Shown here piece after piece: positions 1-8,606 of a stretch of 64,000 bases of DNA. How positions within the stretch are numbered: the stretch's first letter is position 1; the number at the start of each line of letters is the position of its first letter. The translations under genes and the position numbers were made by a program. The notes beneath the pieces were generated by a model, which worked only from the letters and a program-made list of their open reading frames with translations, searched no databases and was not told the DNA's origin. Source of the stretch: QFOX01 sp044237845 (GTDB lineage Bacteria; Pseudomonadota; Alphaproteobacteria; Rickettsiales; UBA3002); NCBI GenBank assembly GCA_044237845.1, contig JBIIEL010000002.1:1-64000 (forward strand), in the 5' to 3' direction.

Positions 1-166
1 GATTCCGTTCTTCGCCTTGCTCACCGCCCACGCGGAAATGCAGCGTGCAACTACCGTTTTTGAAGCCTTCAAACTCTCCCTTAAACACACGACTGTCCTG
101 AATGCTCATATCGAACACGCCAAATTTCATACTGGAACTGCCTGCGTTAAATACAAGGATTTTCAT
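1..166 (-). CDS. ackA: acetate kinase, N-terminal part (runs off the window)
   Basis: The first 55 or so residues are visible and begin MKILVFNAGSSSMKF, the N-terminal phosphate-binding signature of acetate kinase, which interconverts acetyl phosphate plus ADP with acetate plus ATP. The start codon overlaps the stop of the upstream P-type ATPase gene (ATGA), so translation is probably coupled. It is the third gene of a usp / ATPase / ackA operon that may answer to low oxygen. The rest of the gene lies left of the window. The family is clear from the motif; butyrate kinase is the only close alternative. Confidence 0.85.
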   Translation of the reverse strand, partial: MKILVFNAGSSSMKFGVFDMSIQDSRVFKGEFEGFKNGSCTLHFRVGGEQGEERN

Positions 167-2889
167 GATGCCCCTTTCATCCGCCGGAACGCCAGACGAA
201 TTTGTTTTTCGGTTTCAATAATGGCGAATAGTGCCGCACCGATGGCGATGACCAGCACGCCATCCCAGAAGGGGATGGACTGCGTTGCGAACACTGCTTG
301 CAGCGGCGGTAGATAGGTGATGGCGAATTGTGCAATGGTGATAATCACCACCACCGTCCACACTACTTTCGTTCCTTGCACCGCTTTCCAAGTGAGCGAC
401 GTACCATAGACATTTCGGATAAAGAATAGATGAAAAATCTCCATCACCACCAGCGTATTCACCGCTAGCGTGCGGGCAAGCTCGATGGAATAACCTTTGT
501 CGATGGCGTAAGCGTAAATGCCATACACACCGCAGAGGAAAAGCACAGATACCAGCACGATATGCCACACCAATTCGCCGCTTAAGAGCGGCTGGTTGCG
601 TGGGCGCGGCGGGCGTCGCATAGTGTTTTCTTCGGTTGGCTCAAACGCCAGCGCTAGCCCCAGCGTCACAGCAGTAATCAGGTTGATCCACAGAATTTGA
701 ATTGGCGTAATGGGAAGTGTCAGCCCCAGCAGAAGCGCTACGATAATCACCATCGCTTCACCGGCATTGGTGGGTAGTGTCCAGCTGATGACTTTCTGGA
801 TGTTGTCATACACCGTTCGGCCTTCGCGCACGGCGGCGGCGATGGAAGCGAAATTATCATCCGCGAGCACCAGCTCGGCGGCTTCCTTAGCGGCCTCTGA
901 ACCTTTCCTGCCCATCGCGATACCTGCATCAGCACGCTTCAATGCGGGTGCGTCATTCACCCCGTCACCCGTCATCGCCACCGTCATACCATGCGATTGC
1001 AGCGCCATGACAAGGCGCAACTTATGCTCCGGGCTGGTACGGGCAAAAATGTCGCAATCCAGCGCGGCTTGACGTAGCAAGGCATCGTCCATGCCGTCCA
1101 AGTCAGCGCCAGTGAGCACTTTGTCAGAGTTTTGCAGGCCGATCTGTTTACCAATCGCAGCGGCGGTTTTGGCATGATCACCCGTAATCATCTTCACGCA
1201 GATGCCTGCGCCGTGGCATTCCGCCACCGCCGCAATCGCTTCAGCACGCGGCGGGTCAATCATCCCCACCATGCCGAGCAGCGTCAGTGTTCCTTCAACC
1301 TCCTTATGCGCCAGCACGGTGTGTTCAGGCTTTACTGATTTCACCGCAAAAGCCAGCACACGCTGGCCGAGCGCGGCGATGCTTTCGGCTTTTGCATTCC
1401 AGTAGGTCGTGTCCAATGGTTCGGTTTTGCCATTTGTCCCGCGCTGGTTCGCGCACATAGAAAGAATCCGCTCCGGTGCGCCTTTTACAAATACAAAGGC
1501 ATGACGCTCATGATCGTGATTCAGCGTTGCCATGAAGCGGTGTTTTGCATCGAAGGGAATCGCATCGGTACGTGTCCATGCCGCTTGTTCTTTGCGCGTA
1601 TTCACATCCATTTTCTCTGCAAAAGCGAGGAGCGCACCCTCCATCGGGTCACCTTCCACATGCCACAAGCCGTCATGCTGGCGGAGTGCTGCATCATTAC
1701 AGAGTGCGGCAGCGCGGGCGAGTTCCTCCAGCACGTCATGCTCGGAAGGCACCACATGCGAGTCCTCTAATTTGAGAGTGCCTTTGGGAGTGTAACCATC
1801 CCCTTCAAGCGAAAACAGGTGATGGTGCGTGAGCACCGAAGCCACCATCATTTCATTACGCGTCAGCGTGCCGGTTTTATCGGTGCAGATGACGGACACC
1901 GATCCCAGCGTTTCAATGGCAGGCAAGCGCCGCACGATGGCGTTGCGCTTGGCCATCGCCTGCACACCAATAGCCAGCGTGATGGTAAGCACGGCAGGCA
2001 GGCCTTCGGGGATGGCGGCAACCGAAAGTCCCACCACCGCCATAAACATTTCCGTAAAGTCGTGGTGCCCGACGAAGTAGCTATAAGCCAGCAGCAGCGC
2101 AGCGATCAGCAGAATCAGGATAGTCAGCCATTTAGAAAACACACCCATCTGCGTTACCAGCGGGGTGGTCAGCATCTCCACTTCCGACAGCAAGCCACTG
2201 ATACGCCCGATTTCGGTTTGGCTTCCCGTTGCCACCACCACGCCCTTGCACTGACCAGATGTCACCAGCGTGCCAGAAAACGCCATGCAGGAGCGGTCGC
2301 CGAGCGGGGCATCTTCGGCGACTGGCTCGACATGTTTTTCGACAGGCACAGATTCACCCGTTAGAATCGCTTCCTGAACGCTCATGCCATGTGCGGTAAG
2401 CATACGCAGATCGGCAGGCACTTTATCGCCCGCTTCGATCAGCACAATGTCACCGGGAACGAGCTGATCGCCTTCAATGCTGGTGCGCTCGCCGCCGCGA
2501 ATGACGTTGGCATGAGGGGCGAGCATGTGGCGGATGGCATCCATTGCCTTTTCTGCCTTGCCCTCCTGAATATATCCGATGATGGAGTTGGCAACCACCA
2601 CCGCCAGAATCACGCCCGTATCAATCCAGTGATCGAGCGCCGCAGTGACAACCGCACAGCCGATCAGTACATAAATCAGGATATTGTGGAATTGCAGTAG
2701 GAAGCGCATGAGGTTGCTGCGCCGCGCTGCTTCTGGCAGGCGGTTCGCGCCGTACCGCTTCAGTCGAGCCTCTGCTTCTTCACGGCTTAAACCAGCAGCC
2801 GATGCTTGCAGGTCTTTCAGAACACTGTCTGTAAGAACACTATGCCATGCTATGCTTGCCTTTTCCTGGTGTTTATCTTCCATGCCCAT
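163..2889 (-). CDS. P-type cation-transporting ATPase (P2 type)
   Basis: A 908-residue ion pump of the inner membrane. In order it shows an N-terminal cation-ATPase domain, the actuator motif TGES (about residue 181), PEGLP in M4 (about 305), the phosphorylated Asp in ICTDKTGTLT (about 347), the hinge TGDGVNDAPALK (about 640) and a C-terminal set of membrane helices. The M4 Glu and an M5 Glu (NAGEA) of Ca2+-ATPases are present, but M6 reads NLITAV where SERCA has NLVTD, so one usual metal ligand is missing and the ion is uncertain. The gene lies 9 nt after the stress-protein gene and overlaps ackA. The first Met is followed by a second two codons later; no clear Shine-Dalgarno separates them. 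Confidence 0.9.
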   Translation of the reverse strand: MGMEDKHQEKASIAWHSVLTDSVLKDLQASAAGLSREEAEARLKRYGANRLPEAARRSNLMRFLLQFHNILIYVLIGCAVVTAALDHWIDTGVILAVVVANSIIGYIQEGKAEKAMDAIRHMLAPHANVIRGGERTSIEGDQLVPGDIVLIEAGDKVPADLRMLTAHGMSVQEAILTGESVPVEKHVEPVAEDAPLGDRSCMAFSGTLVTSGQCKGVVVATGSQTEIGRISGLLSEVEMLTTPLVTQMGVFSKWLTILILLIAALLLAYSYFVGHHDFTEMFMAVVGLSVAAIPEGLPAVLTITLAIGVQAMAKRNAIVRRLPAIETLGSVSVICTDKTGTLTRNEMMVASVLTHHHLFSLEGDGYTPKGTLKLEDSHVVPSEHDVLEELARAAALCNDAALRQHDGLWHVEGDPMEGALLAFAEKMDVNTRKEQAAWTRTDAIPFDAKHRFMATLNHDHERHAFVFVKGAPERILSMCANQRGTNGKTEPLDTTYWNAKAESIAALGQRVLAFAVKSVKPEHTVLAHKEVEGTLTLLGMVGMIDPPRAEAIAAVAECHGAGICVKMITGDHAKTAAAIGKQIGLQNSDKVLTGADLDGMDDALLRQAALDCDIFARTSPEHKLRLVMALQSHGMTVAMTGDGVNDAPALKRADAGIAMGRKGSEAAKEAAELVLADDNFASIAAAVREGRTVYDNIQKVISWTLPTNAGEAMVIIVALLLGLTLPITPIQILWINLITAVTLGLALAFEPTEENTMRRPPRPRNQPLLSGELVWHIVLVSVLFLCGVYGIYAYAIDKGYSIELARTLAVNTLVVMEIFHLFFIRNVYGTSLTWKAVQGTKVVWTVVVIITIAQFAITYLPPLQAVFATQSIPFWDGVLVIAIGAALFAIIETEKQIRLAFRRMKGAS

Positions 2890-2898
2890 GCCATAGTT

Positions 2899-3768
2899 TT
2901 AGTGCACGAGCATGAGATTGCAACTGCGCGAGTTAAGGAAATGGCGGGTGAATCCACCCAACACCATTTCACGAAGCCGTGAGTGTGAGTATGCACCCAT
3001 CACCATGAGATCGGCTTTCTGCTCTGCGTAATACTGCTCAAGCGCGGCGGCGGGGCTTTTTACATTGCTGATGGTGTGGGAATGAGCATTGACGCCGTGC
3101 CGCTTGAGATAGGCAGTCAGCTTAGCCAGTTCCTCGGCGGAGGGCGTTTCTTCGCCTTCATCCACGTTGGCAATCAGCACTTTCCCGGCTTTCTTCAGTA
3201 TCGGTAGCGAGAGCCACTGCGCCCGAAGCGTCTGCGGCGTGAATTTCCACGCGAGCACCACGGTGAGCTTGCTCAAATCCTTACCTTCAGGGAACGAGTG
3301 CATTAGCACCAGCGGCCTGCCGGTTGCAAACAGCGCACCTGTGACCACATCGTCCAATATGGACGTGCTTAAGTCATAGCTCGCAATGGTCAGATCATGG
3401 AAGCTGCACTCATCACGAACCTGCTCCGCCGTTTCGCCAAACAGATCGAGCGAATCCTTCCACACAAGGCGGCGACCGCCAGCAAGTTTTTCTTTGCTGA
3501 GTTCAAACCATTGCTGCACCTGCTTAGCGCGTTTGGCAAACTGCTCCTGATAGAACTTCTCGGCAAGATTCTGCGAAGCGGTGTATCCCTCCTTGCGGTA
3601 CATCTCGCCCACCTTGTCGCTTTGCTCGCCTTCAAGCAGAAGCAGGGATTTGGAGGTAAAAGCGCACTCCGCACCGGCATCAAACGCCTCGGCGAGCGAG
3701 GCTCCGAAAGCAAGGGCTGGCAGCTGATCGCCGTGGCTAGAAAGCGGGATAAAAATGAATTTGTACAT
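2899..3768 (-). CDS. universal stress protein (UspA family), long form
   Basis: 289 residues, about twice a single Usp domain, which suggests two tandem domains. The C-terminal half ends with MGAYSHSRLREMVLGGFTR, a degenerate form of the Usp nucleotide-binding loop in which the second Gly of Gx2Gx9G(S/T) is Ser. A strong Shine-Dalgarno (GAGGAGG) precedes the start. It is the first gene of an operon with a cation ATPase and acetate kinase, a grouping common in low-oxygen regulons of alphaproteobacteria (known context). An FNR-like palindrome lies about 90 bp upstream. The precise role is unknown. Confidence 0.85.
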   Translation of the reverse strand: MYKFIFIPLSSHGDQLPALAFGASLAEAFDAGAECAFTSKSLLLLEGEQSDKVGEMYRKEGYTASQNLAEKFYQEQFAKRAKQVQQWFELSKEKLAGGRRLVWKDSLDLFGETAEQVRDECSFHDLTIASYDLSTSILDDVVTGALFATGRPLVLMHSFPEGKDLSKLTVVLAWKFTPQTLRAQWLSLPILKKAGKVLIANVDEGEETPSAEELAKLTAYLKRHGVNAHSHTISNVKSPAAALEQYYAEQKADLMVMGAYSHSRLREMVLGGFTRHFLNSRSCNLMLVH

Positions 3769-3857
3769 AATACCTCCTCATCGGGTTGTTCTGCGGGTTA
3801 AAAACAGCTTGTTGCAGTCAAGAGCGTTTGAGTGTAATTAGATACAATTAAACCGCC

Positions 3858-3871
3858 TTGAGGTAAATCAA
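3858..3871. promoter_or_regulatory. FNR/FixK-type operator
   Basis: TTGAGGTAAATCAA fits TTGA-N6-TCAA, the FNR/FixK/Anr consensus, with both half-sites intact. It lies in the divergent gap between the stress-protein operon, whose start is 90 bp away, and a small HTH gene starting 3 nt away. Position and target type suggest activation of the usp-ATPase-ackA operon at low oxygen. Regulation is inferred from the motif. Confidence 0.6.
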
Positions 3872-3874
3872 TTT

Positions 3875-4069
3875 ATGTTGAGTGCACCGTTATTGACCAC
3901 TCAGGAAGTGGCAGAGCTGCTGAAAGTGAGCGAGGCTACCGTTCGCAGCTGGATCAAAAATCAGGAACTGCGTGCCGTTAAGTTCGAGCGCGAATTCCGC
4001 GTGGCAAAAGTGGATTTACAACATTTCCTGACCGCACGCGCGACGATTCAAAAGGCGGATAATGCATAA
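3875..4069 (+). CDS. small helix-turn-helix protein, excisionase type
   Basis: 64 residues. TTQEVAELLKVSEATVRSWI followed by a wing-like segment ending in DLQHFL is the HTH_17/excisionase (MerR-like) pattern. Such proteins bend DNA as recombination directionality factors or act as small regulators. It is the first of two similar genes ahead of a restriction-modification gene and lies inside the presumed island. No good Shine-Dalgarno is seen, and an FNR-like palindrome abuts the start, so translation may rely on a short leader. Confidence 0.65.
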   Translation: MLSAPLLTTQEVAELLKVSEATVRSWIKNQELRAVKFEREFRVAKVDLQHFLTARATIQKADNA

Positions 4070-4147
4070 CGACAAGCGATACTGCCGATTCCCAATTTTG
4101 CCCTATTTTCTCTGGTAATGTTCACAATCGTCCCTATGATAAGGCGG

Positions 4148-4330
4148 ATGAAACAGGACGACATCATCACGATTCGCGAGGTGGCCGACTATCTGAAGAT
4201 AGCCGAGAAAACCGCGTATAAGCTGGCATTGGAGGGGGTGATCCCCGGCTTCAAGGTGGGTGGTGCGTGGCGGTTTAAGCGCGCGGATATTGTGAAATGG
4301 GTGGAAAAACTCTCAAAAAGTAAGAATTGA
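4148..4330 (+). CDS. small helix-turn-helix protein, excisionase type
   Basis: About 60 residues from MKQDD; an in-frame upstream ATG at 4118 would add ten. TIREVADYLKIAEKTAYKLA and then GGAWRFKRADIVKWV form the HTH plus wing of excisionase-like proteins. The stop codon touches the start of the restriction-modification gene, so the two are probably co-transcribed. A role as controller protein for the modification enzyme is plausible from position only. Confidence 0.65.
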   Translation: MKQDDIITIREVADYLKIAEKTAYKLALEGVIPGFKVGGAWRFKRADIVKWVEKLSKSKN

Positions 4331-4332
4331 AC

Positions 4333-7300
4333 ATGCCATTATTCCACCCGCGCATTATTGAGAAACACACCAAGGCACCAGCTGCCTTGCCTGCTGCGCA
4401 TGCGGATATTTTGAGCAACTGGGCTGAGAGCCTTGCCAAAAGCGCATTCAACCGTGAAACCTCACACGATGGGGAGTTCATCCAGCGCATTCTAATCGAT
4501 GTGTTGGGATATACTGGCAGCAGCGCCGGTGCAAAATGGACATTAGGAAAAAATCAGCCCGTTGGCTCCGGCAATGTCGATGTGGCGCTCGGGCATTTCA
4601 GCGCAGACAGCGTGCAAATCATTGCACCATTTGAACTCAAAGGCGCAAAAACTCGCGATCTCGATGCTATCATGCCTGGGCGCAACAAGTCCCCCGTCCA
4701 GCAGGCGTGGGAATATGCGATGGATGCCAAGGGCGCGAAGTGGGTGCTGGTGTCGAACTACCGCGAAATTCGCTTGTATGCCGTAGGCTATGGCCGCAAG
4801 GATTATGAGAAGTTTGACCTCTCACAACTGACCAACCCAGCACAATATGCGCGGCTTATGCTGCTGCTTTCCGCCGAAAGCCTGCTCGGAAGCCGCACAC
4901 AGGCATTGCTTAAGGAAAGCGAAAACAAAGATAAAGAAATCACTGATAAGCTCTATCTGGATTATAAAACACTGCGTGCGCGGATGATTGATACGCTCAC
5001 AAAAGATAATCCATCCGTGCCGGTGCTTGAAATCATTGGGTACACGCAAACCATATTGGATCGCATCCTGTTCGTAGCATTCGCCGAGGATCGCGGCCTT
5101 TTGCCCGATGATACCCTGAAAAGCTGCTATGAAGATCGCGGCAAATGGAATCCTCAGCCCGCATGGGAGAATTTCAAGGGGCTGTTTTACTCAATCGATA
5201 AAGGCAACCCACCGCTCAAAATCCCTGGCTATAACGGTGGCCTGTTCGCACAGAACGATGCGCTGAATAAACTGAGTGTCAGCGATGCCCTATGTGAAGG
5301 CTTCAAAACCATCGGCAGCTATGATTTTGATAGCGATGTCAGCGTCAATATCCTCGGCCATATTTTTGAGCAATCCATCACCGATCTCGAAGAAATTAAG
5401 GCCAGCCTCAGCAGCGATGATACGGGTTTTGATAAAAAGAAAAGCAAGCGCAAGAAAGACGGCATTTTCTACACCCCGCCATACATCACGCGCTATATCG
5501 TCGAGCAGGCAGTGGGCGGCTGGCTAAATGACCGCAAAAAAGAAATCGGCTTCGATAAACTGCCCGTGTTGGAGGATGAGGACTACGCATCTATCCAAGC
5601 CATAACACGCGGCGCACGCAAGGGAACCGTCACCTATAACGCAAAAATCGAAAAGCACATCAAAGCGTGGGAGGCATATAAAGCGGTGCTTTCCGGCATT
5701 AAAGTGCTTGATCCCGCGTGCGGCTCCGGCGCGTTTTTGAATGAGGTATTTGATTATCTCTACCGCGAGGGACAAGTCGTCAACAGCGAGCTTGCCACGT
5801 TGAATGCTGGGCAAGAGCAGCTATTCCGCTGGGACACACACATCCTCGCCAACAACATCTACGGCGTCGATATTAATCAGGAATCGGTGGAAATCACCAA
5901 GCTATCCCTGTGGCTCAAAACCGCCAACCGAAACGAAAAACTGACCTATCTCGATGACAATATCAAATGCGGCAATTCGCTGATTGATGACCCTGCCATC
6001 GCCGGTGATCTCGCGTTTAAGTGGGAAAAAGAATTCGCCGATATTATGTCGGCCGGTGGCTTTGATGTCGTGGTCGGAAATCCGCCTTATGGTGCAATGC
6101 TCTCGGAAAGCGATGTGGCGTGGCTGGCACAAAAATATAAGAGTTTCGAATATCAGGTGAATACCTATGTGCTATTTTATGATCATGGCATTGGTCTTTT
6201 GAAGAAATCTGGAATACTTGGATACATAACGCCAGCTACTTTTACTTATCAGCACTATTTCCAAAATATCCGTCAGATAATGCAGGCGCTGGAAATTCGT
6301 AGCATATGCAAATACTGCTTTGCTGTTTTCGAGGATGCCGACATTGGTGATACCGTGAGCTTCATCATCCAAAACGCTCCTCGTCGAAATAAAGCGGCAC
6401 CAATCCTGATTTGCTCAAATAAAGAAGATGCGAGCAACACACACATTGCAATAAATTACGATGATCTGATTCACAGGGATGGCATCTATAATTTATCATC
6501 AGATGGAGTGCTTGATAAAATATACAAGAAATCAAAGCCTCTTGGTGAATGTGCAGCCATAGTTGTCGGAATAAAACCGTACCAAACTGGCAAGGGTGTT
6601 CCAAAACAAACTAAGGACATCGTTGAGCATAAACCCTTCACGACAAATAGCCAAATCGACCCGTCATTCAAGCTATGCGTAATAGGATCAAATTTTCACC
6701 GCTATGGAATTATTGATCCGCCGCGCATGTGGCTTAAATATGGCGAATGGTTGGCTGAGCCAAGAAATGATGCTCCATTCTTTGATAAAGAAAAAATCAT
6801 CATTCGGCAGACTGCTGATAAAATTATCGCGCACTTGGATGATACCAAATCGGTCAATCTGAATAACGTTTACAATGTAGGCCATCCCCGTAAAGGGCTG
6901 CACATAAAATTCATACTCGCTATTTTGAATTCCAATCTCATGAAAATGGCTTACAGGGCTATTTCGCAAGAGAAGGGAAAGTTGTTTGCCGAGGTTAAGA
7001 AAGTGTATCTGGAGAAACTTCCCCTAAAAATTATTTCGGAAGAACAGCAGCGCCCATTCATCGAAAAAGCGGAAATCATGCTCGCCAAGAACAAAGAGCT
7101 GCATGACGCATCATCCAAATTTCTTGCCTTGCTGAAATCTGAATTCGGGCTTGATAAGCCAGGCGGCAAGCTGGAGCAATGGTACACACTCGATTTTGCA
7201 GCGTTCGTGGCGGAACTCACGAAAAAGAAAATTCCCCTGACGCTCGCGCAAAAAGCGGAGTGGATGGAGCATTTCGAGAAACAAAAAGCCATCGCCGCCG

Positions 7301-7407
7301 CCCTCAAATCCACCATCGACACCACCGACCGCGAAATCGACCAGATGGTCTACACCCTCTACGGCCTCACCCCCGACGAAATAGCCATTGTGGAGGGTGT
7401 GGCATGA
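4333..7407 (+). CDS. Eco57I-like restriction-modification enzyme (type IIG-like)
   Basis: About 1024 residues (an in-frame TTG two codons upstream is possible). The N-terminal region carries VDVALG followed by FELKGAK near residue 100, a D...ExK arrangement like a PD-(D/E)XK nuclease. The middle is an N6-adenine methyltransferase with motif I VLDPACGSGAFL (about residue 457-468) and motif IV NPPY (about 581). The C-terminal 400 residues should hold target recognition. One chain that cuts and methylates fits type IIG enzymes; a pure methyltransferase, as in BREX PglX, is less likely given the N-terminal motif. Two small HTH genes precede it, and an abortive-infection-like remnant overlaps its stop (ATGA). 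Recognition sequence unknown. Confidence 0.85.
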   Translation: MPLFHPRIIEKHTKAPAALPAAHADILSNWAESLAKSAFNRETSHDGEFIQRILIDVLGYTGSSAGAKWTLGKNQPVGSGNVDVALGHFSADSVQIIAPFELKGAKTRDLDAIMPGRNKSPVQQAWEYAMDAKGAKWVLVSNYREIRLYAVGYGRKDYEKFDLSQLTNPAQYARLMLLLSAESLLGSRTQALLKESENKDKEITDKLYLDYKTLRARMIDTLTKDNPSVPVLEIIGYTQTILDRILFVAFAEDRGLLPDDTLKSCYEDRGKWNPQPAWENFKGLFYSIDKGNPPLKIPGYNGGLFAQNDALNKLSVSDALCEGFKTIGSYDFDSDVSVNILGHIFEQSITDLEEIKASLSSDDTGFDKKKSKRKKDGIFYTPPYITRYIVEQAVGGWLNDRKKEIGFDKLPVLEDEDYASIQAITRGARKGTVTYNAKIEKHIKAWEAYKAVLSGIKVLDPACGSGAFLNEVFDYLYREGQVVNSELATLNAGQEQLFRWDTHILANNIYGVDINQESVEITKLSLWLKTANRNEKLTYLDDNIKCGNSLIDDPAIAGDLAFKWEKEFADIMSAGGFDVVVGNPPYGAMLSESDVAWLAQKYKSFEYQVNTYVLFYDHGIGLLKKSGILGYITPATFTYQHYFQNIRQIMQALEIRSICKYCFAVFEDADIGDTVSFIIQNAPRRNKAAPILICSNKEDASNTHIAINYDDLIHRDGIYNLSSDGVLDKIYKKSKPLGECAAIVVGIKPYQTGKGVPKQTKDIVEHKPFTTNSQIDPSFKLCVIGSNFHRYGIIDPPRMWLKYGEWLAEPRNDAPFFDKEKIIIRQTADKIIAHLDDTKSVNLNNVYNVGHPRKGLHIKFILAILNSNLMKMAYRAISQEKGKLFAEVKKVYLEKLPLKIISEEQQRPFIEKAEIMLAKNKELHDASSKFLALLKSEFGLDKPGGKLEQWYTLDFAAFVAELTKKKIPLTLAQKAEWMEHFEKQKAIAAALKSTIDTTDREIDQMVYTLYGLTPDEIAIVEGVA

Positions 7408-7685
7408 AGCAAAAAATTCCTGCGGCAACTATAGGTCTGCTCTCGCAGATCTTACCAGAGTATTATACCCATGACGGTCTTAATGGCCTTTTCTTGACTG
7501 CATCTGCGCCAGACCGAATTCCAGAGTGCAGCAAGCCCAGTAAAGTGACCACTTGGCTGAGAAGCATTAATGGGGAATGTGATGATCCGATCTCAGTTCT
7601 CGGCTCCGTCATTGAGGATTTCATGGATAAAGAACCATATGTTTCCGATCCGTTTGATAACTCCATCAGGAGCAATGGCAGCTAA
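7404..7685 (+). pseudogene. N-terminal remnant of an abortive-infection-like protein
   Basis: 93 residues starting with an ATGA overlap to the restriction gene. IPAATIGLLSQILPEYYTHD and the segment to DFMDKEP resemble the N-terminal domain of some abortive-infection family proteins; this is recalled family resemblance, not a search result. The reading frame ends soon after, and the DNA switches at about 7640-7665 into another frame that encodes the C-terminal half of an AbiEi-like antitoxin, so a deletion seems to have fused two defence genes. Confidence 0.45.
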
Positions 7686-8028
7686 TATGTTGCACTTGTC
7701 TACTCAGTTGCCATCAAAACCAGTGTTTTTGAGTAACAGAACTGCGCGAGTTTTTTCTTATGGAAAAAGAATTATAACAATTAAGAAAACAGGGGTTACT
7801 ATCTCGAGCAAATTATCTTATAAAATGAATTTGCTAATACAGGCTTTGAATTATCTAGGAAAAGGTGGAGTAGATAAAACAACGATCTTAAGATGCTCTG
7901 ATATTATCTCTGATGATGATTTTAAAAGCCTGAAGAAAAACATGAATTCTTTGCCAAGCTGGCTTTGCGATGTAATTCATAAAATTGATGACGTAAAATA
8001 TGGTAGAGTTCATAAAATTGCCCAATGA
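7649..8028 (+). pseudogene. AbiEi/DUF6088-like antitoxin, C-terminal part
   Basis: From about TPSGAMAANMLHLSTQLPS onward the frame matches the body and C-terminus of AbiEi-type (DUF6088) antitoxins. The N-terminal winged-helix part is absent: upstream in this frame is only the out-of-frame copy of the neighbouring Abi-like remnant. Its end overlaps the start of the AbiEii-like gene by 29 nt, the usual layout of the pair. Base composition is AT-rich compared with the flanking chromosome, in line with transfer. Confidence 0.5.
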
Positions 8029-8329
8029 AGATAAGCTCGCAGCATACAGCAGTGCTGCAGATCAGGTTGGTGTTGAGCCGCATATAGTAGAAAAAGATTT
8101 TTGGGTATGTTGGACTTTAAAGCAAATTTTTGAATCTGAAGTTCTGAATAAGTATCTGACCTTTAAAGGCGGCACCTCGCTTTCTAAGGCATACGGCATT
8201 ATCAATAGATTTTCTGAGGATATTGACCTAGCAATTAGCAAATCAGCTCCTTTGTTAAGTAATTTGGAGCAGCTTTTTACAACTAGCTCCAGCAAGTTGC
8301 GGTTGGTTACGAAAAACATCACCTTCTGA
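8000..8329 (+). pseudogene. AbiEii-type nucleotidyltransferase toxin, truncated
   Basis: Carries the AbiEii/MenA-like core: VEKDFWVCWTLKQIF, then LTFKGGTSLSKAYG (nucleotide-binding GGTSLSK) and RFSEDIDLAI (metal-binding DxD-like). Full members are near 280-300 residues; this copy stops at 109, shortly after the catalytic acidic pair, so the C-terminal helical part is lost and it is unlikely to be active. The start overlaps the antitoxin remnant as in intact AbiE operons. Confidence 0.6.
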
Positions 8330-8545
8330 AAGCCGCGCTGGACTTAGACTCAAACCGCATATTTGGCATTCAAACCAAAATCATGCAAAAAACCTGCTGT
8401 GGGACAGTTGTGGGACACTTCGCGCCAAGTAATCACAAAACGCCACAATTCAGCATGAAAGACCGATAAGGTTAGGTTGTTGATTTTGTTATTGTCTTTA
8501 ACCGCGATGCGTTGTAAAATACTGTATTATATAGGGATTTTTCCT
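8330..8545. other. non-coding gap at the island end
   Basis: This stretch between the truncated toxin and the tRNA-Ser fragment holds an open frame of about 55 codons with no start codon and no recognised similarity, possibly the tail of a deleted gene. No promoter, tRNA or repeat is evident. Confidence 0.4.
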
Positions 8546-8603
8546 CTTGAAAACTGCCGAGGTGGCAACGCCTCCGTGAGTTCGAATCTCACCTCTTCCG
8601 CCA
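8546..8603 (+). other. 3' fragment of tRNA-Ser(TGA): island attachment site
   Basis: The fragment begins at the anticodon loop CTTGAAA and continues through the long class II variable arm (GAGG/CCTC), the T arm (GTGAG TTCGAAT CTCAC) and the 3' acceptor strand CTCTTCCG plus CCA. No 5' acceptor strand (it would need GGAAGAG) or D arm is upstream, so this is not a working tRNA. Tyrosine integrases often recombine within anticodon loops and leave such a 3' copy at the far end of the element. The intact tRNA-Ser should then lie to the left of the window. Confidence 0.7.
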
Positions 8604-8606
8604 AAT

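Noticed and set aside
7570..7648. N-terminal part of an AbiEi protein
   Set aside because: This stretch is the out-of-frame reading of the Abi-like gene that starts at 7404 and shows no antitoxin similarity.
8546..8603. Complete tRNA-Ser gene
   Set aside because: The D arm, 5' anticodon stem and 5' acceptor strand are missing; only the 3' part is present.
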